64,000 nt of DNA from Kappaphycus alvarezii. Lineage: Eukaryota; Rhodophyta; Florideophyceae; Gigartinales; Solieriaceae. The stretch spans positions 186,001 through 250,000 of the forward strand of contig NADL03000048.1 in the NCBI GenBank assembly GCA_002205965.3. The letters run 5' to 3'. The notes under the pieces are model-generated. The model saw only the letters and a list, made by a program, of their open reading frames with translations, searched no databases and was not told where the DNA came from. The position numbers and the translations under genes are program-made. The stretch's first letter is position 1. Each line of letters begins with the position of its first letter. Positions 21,401 to 32,975 of this stretch are shown here, in pieces.

Positions 21401-21584
21401 ATTAACATCCTCTCCTCATTTTCAAGTTCTCATTCCATTTGCAGTCTGAGACGGGCCGTCACATGTACTTTAGCTCTTTGTTTTAAAAAGATCTATTTAC
21501 TGAGCTAGAAGTGAGAACATGGCGGGGGCCACGCTTGACTCGAACAATACCGCATTTTCTTTTCAATCAGTGAATGACTAAGGG

Positions 21585-22010
21585 GGGAAATGAGGGTTTA
21601 ATTTACTGTGGTAGATATGTGGGTTGGTACCCAGTAAATTTGTACCGGAGCGGAGATAACCTATCATGGTCAATGACTGAGTAATGCAACTTAATTCAAG
21701 GCGAGAATCGAAAATCACCTGACACAATATATGGCACCTAGAAGCAGTGTACTTGAGAAAAAGAAATCAGTGTCGAAATTCGAGCCCTCTCCTTACTTTT
21801 TTAAGGGAGAAATGGGGGGTTAATTTACTGTGGGAGATGTGTGGGTTGGTACCCAGTAAATTTGTACCGGAACGCAGATACTGTTTAATAGCTAAGCCAA
21901 TTGTGAAACCGTACAATGCGTCGAAAACTGTAGATGGCACTCCAATCTACCAGAGGGTGGAAGGGAGGCCAGCCAGCAAACAAGCGGCTTTTTGAAAGTA
22001 GCTAGCATGA
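21585..22010 (-). mobile_element. Two tandem LINE-1 tails of the GGTACCCAGTAAATT subfamily
   Basis: Plus-strand view: TTAATTTACTGTGG, then GTGGGTTGGTACCCAGTAAA and TTTGTACCGGAGCG, at 21600-21655 and again at 21820-21880. The second unit continues on the minus strand into coding sequence ending AACLLAGLPST at about 21950-22000, which is the LINE-1 C-terminus. A related unit lies at 55540-55800. Confidence 0.6.
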
Positions 22011-22039
22011 GACGAGAACACATGGATACATAATAAATC

Positions 22040-22100
22040 CCTCAGGGAACAGCTGACCATATTTTTCATGCATTATACACACCCCAAATTTCCCCCCATA
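22040..22100 (+). mobile_element. LINE-1 3' terminal signature
   Basis: CATATTTTTCATGCATTATA followed by CACACCCCAAATTTCCCCCC; the same end as other LINE-1 copies. Confidence 0.65.
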
Positions 22101-22139
22101 ATAAAACTATTTCCCGACTCTCTGACGGACTGATATGCA

Positions 22140-22620
22140 CTAAACTTGCGCCCGTTAAGAAAATCTAGAAAAGGCCTATTTTGGACACACTATCTGAATT
22201 TCTAAGATATTCGTATAGTATCTGAATTTGAGAGATATTTTTATTTTGGATGAGTGTGAACAATTCACCGGATATGTTTTTCATTGTATGATATGTGACG
22301 TGCGTAAAATTGGCACACGGAAAATATCTAGAAGAGGACCAAATTCGGATACAGTATCGGAATTTGCAAGATATTTTTAATTTGGATGAGTGTGGCAAAT
22401 TCATGGATTGATTTTGTATTTGTAAGACACAGTGTCATTAGTAGATGTCACTAAACGTTCAAGGTCGTTATACTTTTTGAAGACGGCGCAGTATTTAAAG
22501 TTCGAAATGTACGTCGTTGAGTCAACTCCCCCCGCCATCAACTACCCCATCGGCTTACCCCTTTTTGGCCCTTAATATGACCAACCTCCGCCCTTCCCTC
22601 ACCATCACCAAGTCATCCCT
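22140..22620 (+). repeat. 5' half of a gypsy LTR, plus strand
   Basis: Shares with 58284-58620 the segments GATATTTTTAATTTGG, AGTGTGGCAAATTCAT and GCAGTATTTAAAGTTCG, and it includes the start of the LTR protein (ATG at 22576, MTNLRPSLT). It stops at 22620, where the 3' end of another LTR begins on the opposite strand. Confidence 0.7.
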
Positions 22621-23500
22621 GAGAGGGCTACAAGCAAGTACGGAAGGGAAAGGGTCTACCACTGATGTTCTGCAACCAGCGTAGGAAAAATTTTTCTTGG
22701 GCCTGAAGTAAGCTTTCAACTTCTTAGTACTTGGGACTTGACTTGAAGTTGCCTGCTAACTTGCTTGAGCTCCACAAAAGGGAGCAGTTTACTCAGCATA
22801 TATAAACTTTTTGGCTAACCCTATAGTCTCAAACAAACTTACTAAGAACCATAAAATGCATCATATGGAATCTTTTGAACGAGAAAGACTAATAGTAGAT
22901 ACTATCAGGATAGATATCTAGATTTCCTTCTTAGTATATTAATCCTCTAGATCAGAGCTAAACAGTTCCCACAAAATATCCAAATATCCGTGAACGGCTT
23001 AGAACTCTCTACTGCCTCCTAGGAAATATTTAGAACACTGGAGATGCCCCCATCCGGTTCCAGATTCGGGACCACCTGGTCCATACTTTCCGGCCCCCTT
23101 CCAACTATTCCAGCACTCTCTATGTCTCCCTTTCCCTCATCCTCTTCATCATTCTCTTCACCTTTCTCGTCATCTTCGTCAGAAAAATCAGAGAATAATA
23201 TAACTCCCTCAATCTCCCCTTCGTTCTCCATAGGAGCTCCACCACCGTTGTACACTAGTGAATCCCATGGGTCTACTCAGTCCTCCTCTTCCTCTTCTTC
23301 TACCTCCTCAAAGCAGTGTCGGCGGGCCCACTATCGAACGCGTTCCCTGTCCATTCTACTATAATAATCGTCATCGTCTGTTCCTCCATTGTCCACCAGA
23401 GCTGGAAAGTTGAGGGGGCGGTGGCCTCGGGTTGACTTTGCGATGGTGAGGGACAGCGGAGGTTGGTCATGTTGAGGGCAAAAAGGGGTGAGCCTATGGG
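22621..23500 (-). repeat. 3' part of a gypsy LTR, minus strand
   Basis: From the LTR protein start (23470) through a TATA-like CATATATAAAC (22796-22810) to a truncated U5 near 22621. Together with the plus-strand 5' half it forms a head-on rearranged LTR. Confidence 0.7.
22940..23470 (-). pseudogene. LTR-encoded basic/acidic protein, disrupted
   Basis: Met at 23470 (MTNLR). The helix region reads DDDDYYSRMDRERVR before a stop. The frame 23255-23019 has YNGGGAPMENEGEIEG, a long acidic stretch and MDQVVPNLEPDGGISS, then a TAG. The tail (DILWELFSSDLED) is present in another frame, with part of the Cys motif deleted. Confidence 0.7.
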
Positions 23501-25653
23501 GAACTCGATGGGTGAACCAGGACACTTGTCTTCTTCTTTGGAGGAAAAAGACGTTGAAGATGCGGCGGTTCTCATCGATGAAAGTGAAGAATTGCTTTCC
23601 TTTTTTGTATTAGGGTATGATGGGGCCTCATTCGTCCTAACTGGTATAGATTCCCATACTGTCGTGTTTGCGGTTGAAGTTATGTGAGGTTTGCGCTATT
23701 TTGGCTTTATGACACGGACAAAACGTGATGCAAGGTGGTGGTTTTCTGAGGGATGGAGATAGGAGAGGTAGGGTGTTGCGCTTGGCAATTTTCTTGTGGT
23801 GTGTGGTGCTGCGTAGTTGAGCAGAAGATCCATTTTGGGCAGGGTTCTGAGGGTCTGGTGTTGCGCTTGTGGGGTATGCTTGGGGGTTGTTGTGAGCAGC
23901 GAAGTGGTTTCTTGAGGGAATTGAGAAAATGTGGGGGTGTTTTGGGGTGATGTGCTTGTAATAGGTTGTTGCGGGGCGTCGTTGGTGGTAAAAATTGCTG
24001 GTGGCGTTAGGATGTACCTTGTGGTTCTTCGTTTGTTTTAAGTCGTGCCGTATATGGTGTAAGCGTTGTTCGGGCTGACGCATGAGCGTGAGTGCGTTGA
24101 GCCTGTAGCAAGTATGTTTGGAGGCTGTGGTTCAATGGTGCCCTGGCTAGTGTTCGAAAGCCGTCCGGCGTAGTGTTCAGGGCAATCGCTAACTATTCGG
24201 TGAACAGTACCGGTCCGAAGCGTTATTCTGGGGCTCTGACCGAGACCGGGTTGTGCGTCGGGTCTGAGTCAGTCAAGGCTGGAAGTCGAATGGTCTTATC
24301 CTTCGGATCCTTGAGAGTGAGTGCGCCGTGGTGTGCACAGAGAGTTCGGTCATTACTGGCTGTGGTGGTGGGGACGAGATAGGGGAGGGGTCTCATTTTT
24401 TTGGAGGGGTAGTTGGTGAGGGTGGGGTGTGCTGTGGAGTCTAAAATGAACCTACTGTAGAATGACGATGTATATTCTTCGTGTTCATTGGTTCCCGGTT
24501 AAATAAGCGCGTGTAGTTCTTGTGGTAGTTATGAATAGTCTATGTTGACCTCTTTGGCGAAGGATTTTGATTTGCGGTGGCGTGGGTTGTTGGGATCGCG
24601 TCACTTCTCATCAGTGTGTCGCGGGCTGGAGAATCCGAGGACCACGTGGTGTTGGCACCGTGTGAATCGATGACGGGGAGGTCTTCTATCTTGGCGGAAT
24701 GCGCTCACCTGCTTGAGGAGTTCTATGAGTGTGGTGTTGGTGAGAGCTACGGTTCCGGGGACCTATGTGAGGCGGCTTCCTGGTGCACTGAGTGTGGCGA
24801 AATTCTGAAACTCGTTCTACTCGAAGACTAAATCTTTCACATCTGCCGGCTTGCTGGTAAGTGCAGAGACGGGGCTGCAGCGGAGTCCTTCCATCATGAA
24901 TTCGACCAAGGTTCTGGGATCTCCTATGTCTGGTTATTTGGCTACGATCATTTTATCCCTGACTTTCTCATGTTTCGCGGCGAATGTTGTGATATCTGTG
25001 TACGCGGTAAACTTTATGTTCTCGGCTAGTGGTTTGAGATATTTGTGGTCTTTTGTGGTAACGAGGTAGGTGGTGACTGATTTTATTGGTTTGTGCGGGG
25101 TCTTTAGAGCAGCGGGCTGGATGACTGGAACAGAAATCTCGGCAGAAATTGAATCAATCAGGGCACTGAGAATTATATCGCCCTTAGTATAGACGGTTTC
25201 ATGTAGAACAGGGTTGGTCGGTAGCGTGGGTTAACCGACGAAGTGTTTCTGTGCTAGTATGGAGGCTGTTTTTCCGCGTACGGAGAGTAACCATAGTGCA
25301 TAGTGGGATAGGTCCAGTCTTGCGATTTTTGGGACGTTGATAGGTTCTATGGTTGGGGATGGGGCTGTGTGGTTGGTGTGGTACGGCGGGGATATGTCCG
25401 GTGCGGTGATCTTGGATAGTTGGAGAAGTTCTTCTGTAAGCGAGGCGAGAGGTGCAGCGGCTACGCAGAGGGCAGCTCGGCGGCCTCGGGGGTTGTTTTT
25501 CTCGGCAATCGAGAGTTTGAGACGGGATGGATCCTGGGGGGCAAGTGTGCCGCCGTGTGAGATGGTATTGAGATGGCGTGATGTGTCGGGAACGTAGATA
25601 GCGACGGCAGTTAGCGTATTATTTCCGTAACCTGTTGTGACGTAGACCGTTAT
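23501..25653 (-). pseudogene. Old unassigned reading frame cut by copia element 2
   Basis: On the minus strand, from 25653 downward, one frame stays open for about 140 codons (TVYVTTGYGNNTLTAVAIYV, then SRLKLSIAEKNNPRGRR, KIARLDLSHYALWLLSVRGK). It then resumes in the same phase after single stops (HETVYTKGDIILSALIDSI, KYLKPLAENIKFTAYTDITT, TLVEFMMEGLRCSPVSALTS). It decays further below 24800, and a Pro/His/Thr-rich frame follows at 24083-23637. I recognise no family. It could be a host gene or a retroelement gag. No Met start is visible because the upstream end is the copia insertion site. Confidence 0.45.
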
Positions 25654-26031
25654 TGTCGGATGGGTTACGATGAGAAAAAAACGGTCACTGGGGTAGATGT
25701 AAATGCTGATTTTTGGTTATTCTGCGAACGATCCTTCCGCCACGACTCCTCTAACTCTTCCGGGTGTTTTGATGCCTTCTCCCGAATAGCGTCAGACTGT
25801 TAAACCTCCCGTCTAACAGACAGATTCCTCCGCACAATCCAGAACTTGAGTTTACTTAGACGTCCACATTGGTAGATGATCGATGCCTCCGGTCTCGGGA
25901 GAGTCCGAGTCAAGAACGAGATGTCTAATACAAATGATCTCGACATCATCGAATCTAACATTACAGTGGTGACTGTAATTAAATGGGCTGATATCTAAGC
26001 AAGCGTTTCTCATAGCGCAGAATGAGCGACA
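25654..26031 (-). repeat. 3' LTR of copia element 2
   Basis: 378 bp with TGTCG...CGACA ends. It matches 32155-32535 with about a dozen differences. The purine-rich GGGGCAAA on the minus strand just inside (26032-26039) is the likely polypurine tract. Confidence 0.9.
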
Positions 26032-26234
26032 TTTGCCCCAACGCCAGCGAACATACATGAATATGACGTTGGACTCTGACAAATCACTTACAGATGACCT
26101 TCGATGATCCACTGGCCCACATCAGTATCGATATGGTAGGTTCTGCGGACTTCATGCAAAGAACCTGAGGTTTGATCCTTCGTTAACGCATCTGCTATAT
26201 TGCAGTCAGAACGAATCCACGCGATGTTCTCGAA

Positions 26235-27986
26235 CTAACCACTTCGAAATGCTTTTTTTAATCCAGCGATATCAATAAGAAGCTTCTTTTCAGTCATATT
26301 GCAGAGCGTAATAATACTGTCGAATAACGTTCGAGAGTCTGTAAATAGACGAATAGGAATCTGCCCCTGTAGAACTGTTGACATGTTATGCTTAATAGCA
26401 AAGCCAGCGTAATAGGCGTTCGCTATAGCGTAGAGTTCAGCAGCCAACACTGACCGAGTTACCTTCTTACATTTTGTGGATGACCAACTGACGATCGAGC
26501 AACGCTTGGTATCATCAACTAAAACGATGAAATATCCCAGTTAATATGATAAGTCTCGATTTGTAGCAAACGATGCATCACCAAAAACTTGTAACTCGAG
26601 ACTACCTAGGTCCAGATCACTGTAACACAGTGAGTAGTAGAATTCACGTAGCCTCTTATAAACCTGCTCGAGTCTTTTAAAATCAGCTCTGACAACATCC
26701 TCCGGATACAGTTGGGCAAGCTGGTTGATGGCACATGTTAAATCGTGCCTTGTGCAGGTACTGACGTACGCAATCTGCCCTTTTTTAGACATGAATGACT
26801 GAGGTGATCTTTCGAACGTCGTCCTAGGCATTCGCTCAATGTAAGGCCGCTGATGTACATGTATCTCATATCCATACGCCTCAAGATGCATCCCATAAAA
26901 GTGGACGTGGTTTTGGACTCACAAAAATTGTCTGCCCTTATTCGCAAACCGCTTCGACTCCCTCTCCTCGTCAACGAGGTACTGAGTGGAAACTATTCCA
27001 GCTGAGTCTTCCACCTGTAAGCAGACCAAACCATCCAGTTTCCCTTCATTGTTATGTCGGTAAAGGAAAGAGGCGTCAGTGTCGGTGCTCTTCATTCCCA
27101 AACGCTTGTGATGGTGATTGATGTACGTGTCAAACCATAGCAGAACACTTTCTGGAAAGCCATATAATATCCTACAGACTTTGCACAGTATGTAATCGTC
27201 GAGGTTGAGTTGCTTTGGCGGAATGATATACACATCACGTAAAAGAGAATAATCTGTCGAAACGTATCCTAGACTGATGTCTCTAAAAAGCAATGGCAAC
27301 CTTTTTGCAGCAGCAATAGAAAACAAGGTCCGAATCGAGGACTTCATAACCGTCGGAGAATAGTTCAATAACATCCGCTTATCCCTGTCTAGACTTCCGA
27401 TGGCTTGGGCAACAAGTCGTGCTTTGTACACCTCATCTGGAGAACCTACTTCCTTGATTTTTAAAACAAGGTGGGACCGAAAAATCGTCATATCCTTAAG
27501 CTGTTTCTCTGTAAATTGAGAGCGATGGACTTCTTTGAAAACGCCTCGTTCTCGTAGACCCTTGAGCTCTGTTTCAATTGCTTTTGTAAAGAGCTTACTA
27601 CGGGGATCAGTGTTATGGACAATTGTCGATGCAAGCGACTCGTCAGCAGTCGTTTGCAAGAAATTGGCGTCCCGCGTACGAGAATCGTAGTCGTCATGAT
27701 GCGATGAACAATCAGATAGTGCGTCTAGGTACATATTCTCCTGAAAACCGTCCAAATTAGGCAGCTTTCCCGTGTCAGCTTCGTTAGGACTTGCATCCGC
27801 TGACGGCATGTGGTCATGTAAATATCTGTCATAGTCAGAATTTCCACATCGCTGCCCTGACATGTCGTTATTGGGATCTGTGGGACTTGGGGTTAGAGCA
27901 CTACTCTCTATGGCGTCTGATTCCGTAAGAAGACGATGAACATTGTCATCGTCGACTTCTAAACCGTATATATCGGTCCCTGGCAA
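26235..27986 (-). pseudogene. Reverse transcriptase and RNase H (copia element 2)
   Basis: The frame 27986-26919 is open for 355 codons: KQLKDMTIFRSHLVLKIKEV, DEVYKARLVAQAIG, a connection block (LCKVCRILYGFPESV) and a catalytic motif that reads LQVEDSAG. Relatives have an Asp pair, so the first Asp is Glu here. RNase H pieces follow: TCTRHDLTCAINQLAQLYP and LQVFGDASFATNRD (26891-26541), then AAELYAIANAYYAGF and LFTDSRTLFDSI (26450-26235). Frame changes occur near 26920 and 26540. Much better preserved than copia element 1. Confidence 0.9.
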
Positions 27987-28081
27987 ATAAATCCCTTCCC
28001 GTAACTCACTAACCTTGTAAATGCCCTAAGGTTGTACGTCTCCATCGGGTTCTCATTTCTCGAGACGGAAGACCGTGGCTT

Positions 28082-29306
28082 TCAACGACCAGTGGTGTCC
28101 CTGTACACCAACACCTTATCTTCATATCTCAGCTTCGATAGCGGGGTACGCGTAACAAAAGCTTTTTTTGCTTGCTTAAATCGTATCTTTGCGACCTGTG
28201 TGATATATTCCTCACGTGCAGTCTCAAGCATTTTCATCCTTCCTGCTTGCGGCATAGCATCGGGTAGTGTGTCAGGTATGGGGAGCTTCGGCATAGCACC
28301 AAACACCAATAAACAAGGACAAATGCCTTCCGACCCAGTAGTGCTGTTCACACACTTCACAGCAATAGCAAGTACATACTCATCCGGCACGCGTTTTTCA
28401 GGCGTAGATTTCTTTGGTCGCCCACGCCGCTGGACTGATTCCACGATTTTCCTTACCTGACGGTTCCCCGTAAGTTACTTTCAATTTCTGAAAGGTTTTT
28501 CTGAGGGGCCCGTGATATCTCTCACCAACTGACATCGCATTGGGCGCTTCGATGCCCACAGGGCGACACGTTATTCCAGCTTCTGCTGCCCTCGCTTGAA
28601 GCCTAGGGGAAACAAAATGAGTTCCTTGATCGTGCCTGAGGTTGTCAGGTGCGCCAAGATAAACCAAACCCCACATTTCCGTAGACGTTCGCGAGATTGT
28701 CTCTGTAGAGTCATCCGGCAAAAATCTAGTGGATTAGAAATGGGTCTCCTTGTCCACCACATGGAGGACAGCCTTTCCATCGATAAACATGACATCGATA
28801 ATCACTTCGCTATTAAATATAAGTTGATCTCTCGGCACAGCGAATTGAACAGCGTACGGCTTTGGGGCGAGTAGCTGACATTCCTTACACCTTGATTGAA
28901 TGTCAGCTAGCATCCGATGTGTGTCTTTGTCAACTTGAGTCTGCCTAGCAGCGCGCTTCAAGAAGTCATGCATTCGCTCCACGCCCGGATGCCCGAAACG
29001 ATAGTGTAGTTTGGTAAGCTCCTGCTCCGTAAAGAGGCACTGTGTTTCGTAATCCCATCTGATCCATAAATGACCCATGTCTCGATCAATTTGTAGCTGT
29101 GGCCCTTTATTGAAGCTTATTTTATTAGCAACTTGGTCTGCTCCGCGGGATTGAAGGGCGTCCATTTCTCCCAGACCGAGAATCAACGGTATATCAGCAT
29201 TCTCGACGATTGGCGCATCAAAGGTTAGGACGGCGTCACCGTAAGGAAATCGGAAATTAACCACCCCAATAAGCGCCGATCCTCCATGGCCTTTTAACGG
29301 CCTCAT
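28082..29306 (-). pseudogene. Integrase region (copia element 2)
   Basis: The frame 29306-28734 carries the pre-integrase zinc-binding end (LHYRFGHPGVERMHDFL ... CKEC) and the first part of the core (EVIIDVMFIDG, HVVDKETHF). The frame 28721-28398 continues with DNLRHDQGTHFVSPRLQ and GIEAPNAMSVGERYHGPLR, the second catalytic Asp and Glu regions. The frame 28444-28082 is the C-terminal part, ending RYEDKVLVYRDTTGR. Two frame breaks separate the pieces. The protein would insert element cDNA into the genome. Confidence 0.85.
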
Positions 29307-29309
29307 AGG

Positions 29310-31984
29310 TTATGGATGCCCTGTAAAGTCTCGATATGCCTCCAGCTGAGCGACACTGTACAGTGAGCCAGTTGAACCATTGTCAACCATGATCCCTCGG
29401 AATACACTAGCGGGATAACGTAGCAATTTCCCAGTCATCTTAATGGTCCCGGCCCCTTTTGCACAGCACCGCCTGTATTTACTTGCCCCGAAGAATGTAT
29501 GTTGTGTTCGAAGATTACTGCAATTATCAAACAAAACCTGGGCGTCCGTGTAAGTTTCAGACGTAAGATCCAGGAACATGCTTTCATCCAATTTTCCTTC
29601 GAGGTTGCTTGCCATTCTATGGGCTTCATCGAGATCGGATTGTGAGTTTTCATCGGAGTTGTCGACTCCGGCCTCGATGTCACTGACACTTTCATGCACT
29701 TGGACGTAGTAAGAATTTAATAACCGGGCTTCAATGTGAGAGTTGAGTTTCGCAATCTCAATAAGTCTCGAAGTACTGTAGGACTCTTTGTCAGGGTTCG
29801 TACAATCCTTATAGAAATGGTCTTCAGAGCCACATTCTGTACAGTTCATCACCGAACCGTCCCGGAGTCTGGGGTTTTTTCGTCTCAGGGAGGAACCCTT
29901 GGCGCTTCCAGGTGCTTTGACGGATGAAGTTTTAAACGACACGGACCGTCCTGCATTCCGTTTGGCGAATCGACGTGTATCCATCGCTAACGTCTCCCTC
30001 GCTGGTTTGTTTGACCCGAGTAACTGTAAACGCCTATGTCGTTCTATTGCATTTTCGATCATACCTTGCGGTGCTCCCGCTCTGAGCCCGGGCTCGTTGT
30101 CATCTACGTAAGTCCAGAATTTCTCATTTTGTACTGCCCTCCTGTAAAAGTCAGCGAGTTGGGCGTCGGAAGGCCTAGTCCTTACCGAGGCTGGACTGTA
30201 ATCGCCCACCTCTTCGTACGATCCTAGTAAAACCCCTTGCCAATGATTATCCATCTTCACGAACGTCTCGAATCGTGGGTTTATTCCATTCCGACTTAAA
30301 GAACGTAATAATCTCAACAGTAGTAAGTGCATCACCAAGAATGGCGATCACAGATGCGGCGTTTTGGTATCGGCCGGCGTCAGCGTCATAAGCAAAGCTC
30401 AATGTATATTCGTCTAAAGCATCACTTCTCAACGCGAACTGAAAGCAGGCTAAACCGACAGCCCGAGAGATGTTGAAGACAGAGAGCAGGTTGTTATGCC
30501 TCTTGATAAAATCCCTCGTGGTATACCGTGTGTCTCTGGGAACAGACCAACTATTCTCACTCTTATGAAAATACCCAAAAAGCTCCTTGGCTCCAGACAC
30601 ATTGCCCAGGCCATCAGAAGCCCTCTTCACGTCCTCCCCCATTCGCTGCTCAGCCTTCTGTAAGCGCCTGATACGGTGTAATTCCTTTTTGATTTTACGG
30701 CGGCGGCTCCTTATCGAGGATTCGGAGGGGATGCTTGAAGTTGATTCATTGCTAGAATTGTCCTTAGATCCGCCTGAGCTCCCATCAGGGGAGGTGTCTG
30801 GGGAGCTTGGAGGATGTGGTATGCCCTTTTCATGTGACGAATCACTCTTCCCACTCGATGAGCTGGATGATTCAGGATCATCCCCTCCTGGGTCATTACT
30901 GATTTTCAGGTACTTAAGAGTCGAATCCTTATTAAGACGAGACTTATCATTCATGTCATTGTTACCACTGGCCTCCCCGGGAGTTGCTTTAACAAACACA
31001 ATAGGGGCAAATTTGCCATGTATTGCTGACGACACTCCACGACGCAACATGATAGGCAGTCCACGATGGTCTTTCTTTCCGGTTGGTATGTCGATAAACT
31101 GTCCATGGGCTGCACCATTGTCACGTGACTGAATAGGTTTACCTGTCACGTGATGTGGTGGTTTAAGACCAGATTTGACCAAAGTAAAATGGCCCTCGTC
31201 CTGCTGTAATGCGCCGACTCCTTCTTTTCCACATCAACTTTGATACTACCATCATCGACATGTACTGGCATCTGAATTCCGGAGTATTCTTTTCTCTACA
31301 GATCTCGTGCCATCCTCGGGTCGTCTCTCTCTCTCATTTCCGTACATATAGAGCAGTAAGCCCTCAATAAATGCTCAGTAACTCGGACAAGGTTATAATT
31401 CGTTGGAATACAACCCGATATCTCGAGAGCCTTGAAAAGCATAATCAAGTATAGGTAGTTCATAGTACGAATACTATTCTCGTCAAAGAACGGAGACGCC
31501 GTAAACAATTGAAAGATAAGCCCTTTGGCCTCTCTCACTTTCCATTCCTGTCAGCATCCCTAAGACATGCTTGCATTTCAGACAGTAGCTTGTTCAGGTC
31601 GTCATAAAACTTGTCGTCTTGGATTGGATTCTTCGGGACTACCCGAAGCGTTGACGTCGTTGATCCTGTCTTATGCGATGATATGTCCGACAGCGGCTTA
31701 ACGTTTCCTTGATCTGTTGCCTTCACGTCTTCCACAGTGCTTTTACCAGCAACAACTGGCTCCTGCAGTATTTTAACGACTCCAGCATCCTGAGTTGCCA
31801 ACTCATCATCCATAGCATCAAAAACAGCTGCAGAATCCTCCGGGGTTTGAGATTGAGTGGCAGAAACCGATAAGGTGCTGCTATTGTTCTCTTCAGTGGT
31901 CTGCTGTGTGGCAACATCATGGCTTCCTGCTCCTTCCGGCTTCAGTTTGGGAGCACGTTCTCGGATCTGCGATCTCGTCGTCAC
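29310..31984 (-). pseudogene. Gag and protease region (copia element 2)
   Basis: Met at 31984 (MTTRSQIRERAPKLK), closed by TGA at 31535. Further frames are 31538-31296, 31182-30247 (311 codons; a Ser-rich linker followed by a basic coiled segment KIKKELHRIRRLQKAEQR and a capsid-like part) and 30338-29310 (342 codons). The last contains the zinc knuckle CTECGSEDHFYKDC and the protease motif VDNGSTGSLYS (D-x-G). This gag is longer than in most copia elements. Frame breaks near 31540, 31290, 30340 and 29308 disable it. Confidence 0.8.
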
Positions 31985-32154
31985 TTACGGAGCCCTTGAT
32001 GAAGTACGGCTTCCATTACCTCTTCCTCTGGTCACACTTAAACTGCGAAGTTGACGATCTGTTCCTCCTTTTGCACCCCTCATTCTCTCACTTCGTATCT
32101 TGACACTGTCGCACGTGCGAAACCTTAAAGGCCTAAGTCCGAATGACTTATAAG

Positions 32155-32535
32155 TGTCGGATGGCCAGTTACGATGAGAAAAAAACGGTCACTGGGGTAG
32201 ATGTAAATGCTGATTTTTGGTTATTCTGCGAACGATCCTTCCGCCACGACTCCTCTAACTCTTCCGGATGTTCTGACGCCTTCTCCTGAATAGCATCAGA
32301 CTGTTAAACCTCCCGTCTAACAGACAGATTCCTCCGCACAATCTAGAACTTGAGTTTACTTAGAAGTCCACATTGGTAGATGATCGATGCCTCCGGTCTC
32401 GGGAGAATCCGATTCAAGAACGAGATGTCTAATACAAATGATCTCGACATCATCGAATCTAACATTACAGTGGTGACTGTAATTAAATGGGCTGATATCT
32501 AAGCAAGCGTTTCTCATAGCGCAAAATGCGCGACA
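32155..32535 (-). repeat. 5' LTR of copia element 2
   Basis: 381 bp, TGTCG...CGACA. The flanks are GTTAT before 25654 and GTTAC after 32535, a 5-bp target duplication with one change. LTR identity is about 97% by eye, so the insertion is much younger than copia element 1. Confidence 0.9.
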
Positions 32536-32975
32536 GTTACCTCCGTTCATTCCTTCTTTGTCTTTGTCTTCGCTTGTTGCTTTTAAATACGAATTCTTGC
32601 TTGGGACAGGCTGTCTTGGTTGCTTCATCATTGACGACACCAAGAGATACTGCACTCCTGGAGGTTCCGATGTACAGTAAAGGTCAGCATCTCCAGACTT
32701 GAGGCCCTAGTGGCCCGGACGGTGTACTCCAGGGTAACAGTACAGTACAGTACCCCACCCAATCATGTGTGCTCAATCCATAACTAAATGAGATGAATTT
32801 GCATACCGTACACTGTCCGGGGGACAGTTTGTCCCGGAACCAAAAGCATGGCATCAACCGCATCGGTTCTGAGCTGCGGTGTGCCCCGACACAAGCAAGT
32901 CACTTTAGCTCTTAACCTACCTCCTTCCTGCTAACTCCTTGCCCACATCGGCAAACGGGAGGTTTCCGCACGCCT
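32536..32975. other. Flank of copia insertion and upstream region of the basic ORF
   Basis: On the minus strand 32655-32536 encodes MKQPRQPVPSKNSYLK and KATSEDKDKEGMNGGN up to the insertion point, perhaps the upstream end of the old frame at 23501-25653. A cluster of CAGTACAGTACAGTACC lies at 32740-32757. Confidence 0.4.

Noticed and set aside
24120-24180. Sequence with GGTTCAATGG and GTTCGAAAGC resembling tRNA A and B boxes
   Set aside because: Spacing is too short for a tRNA and no acceptor or anticodon stem can be drawn.
30587-31132. 181-codon plus-strand frame
   Set aside because: Antisense of the copia element 2 gag, whose minus-strand frame has clear gag features.
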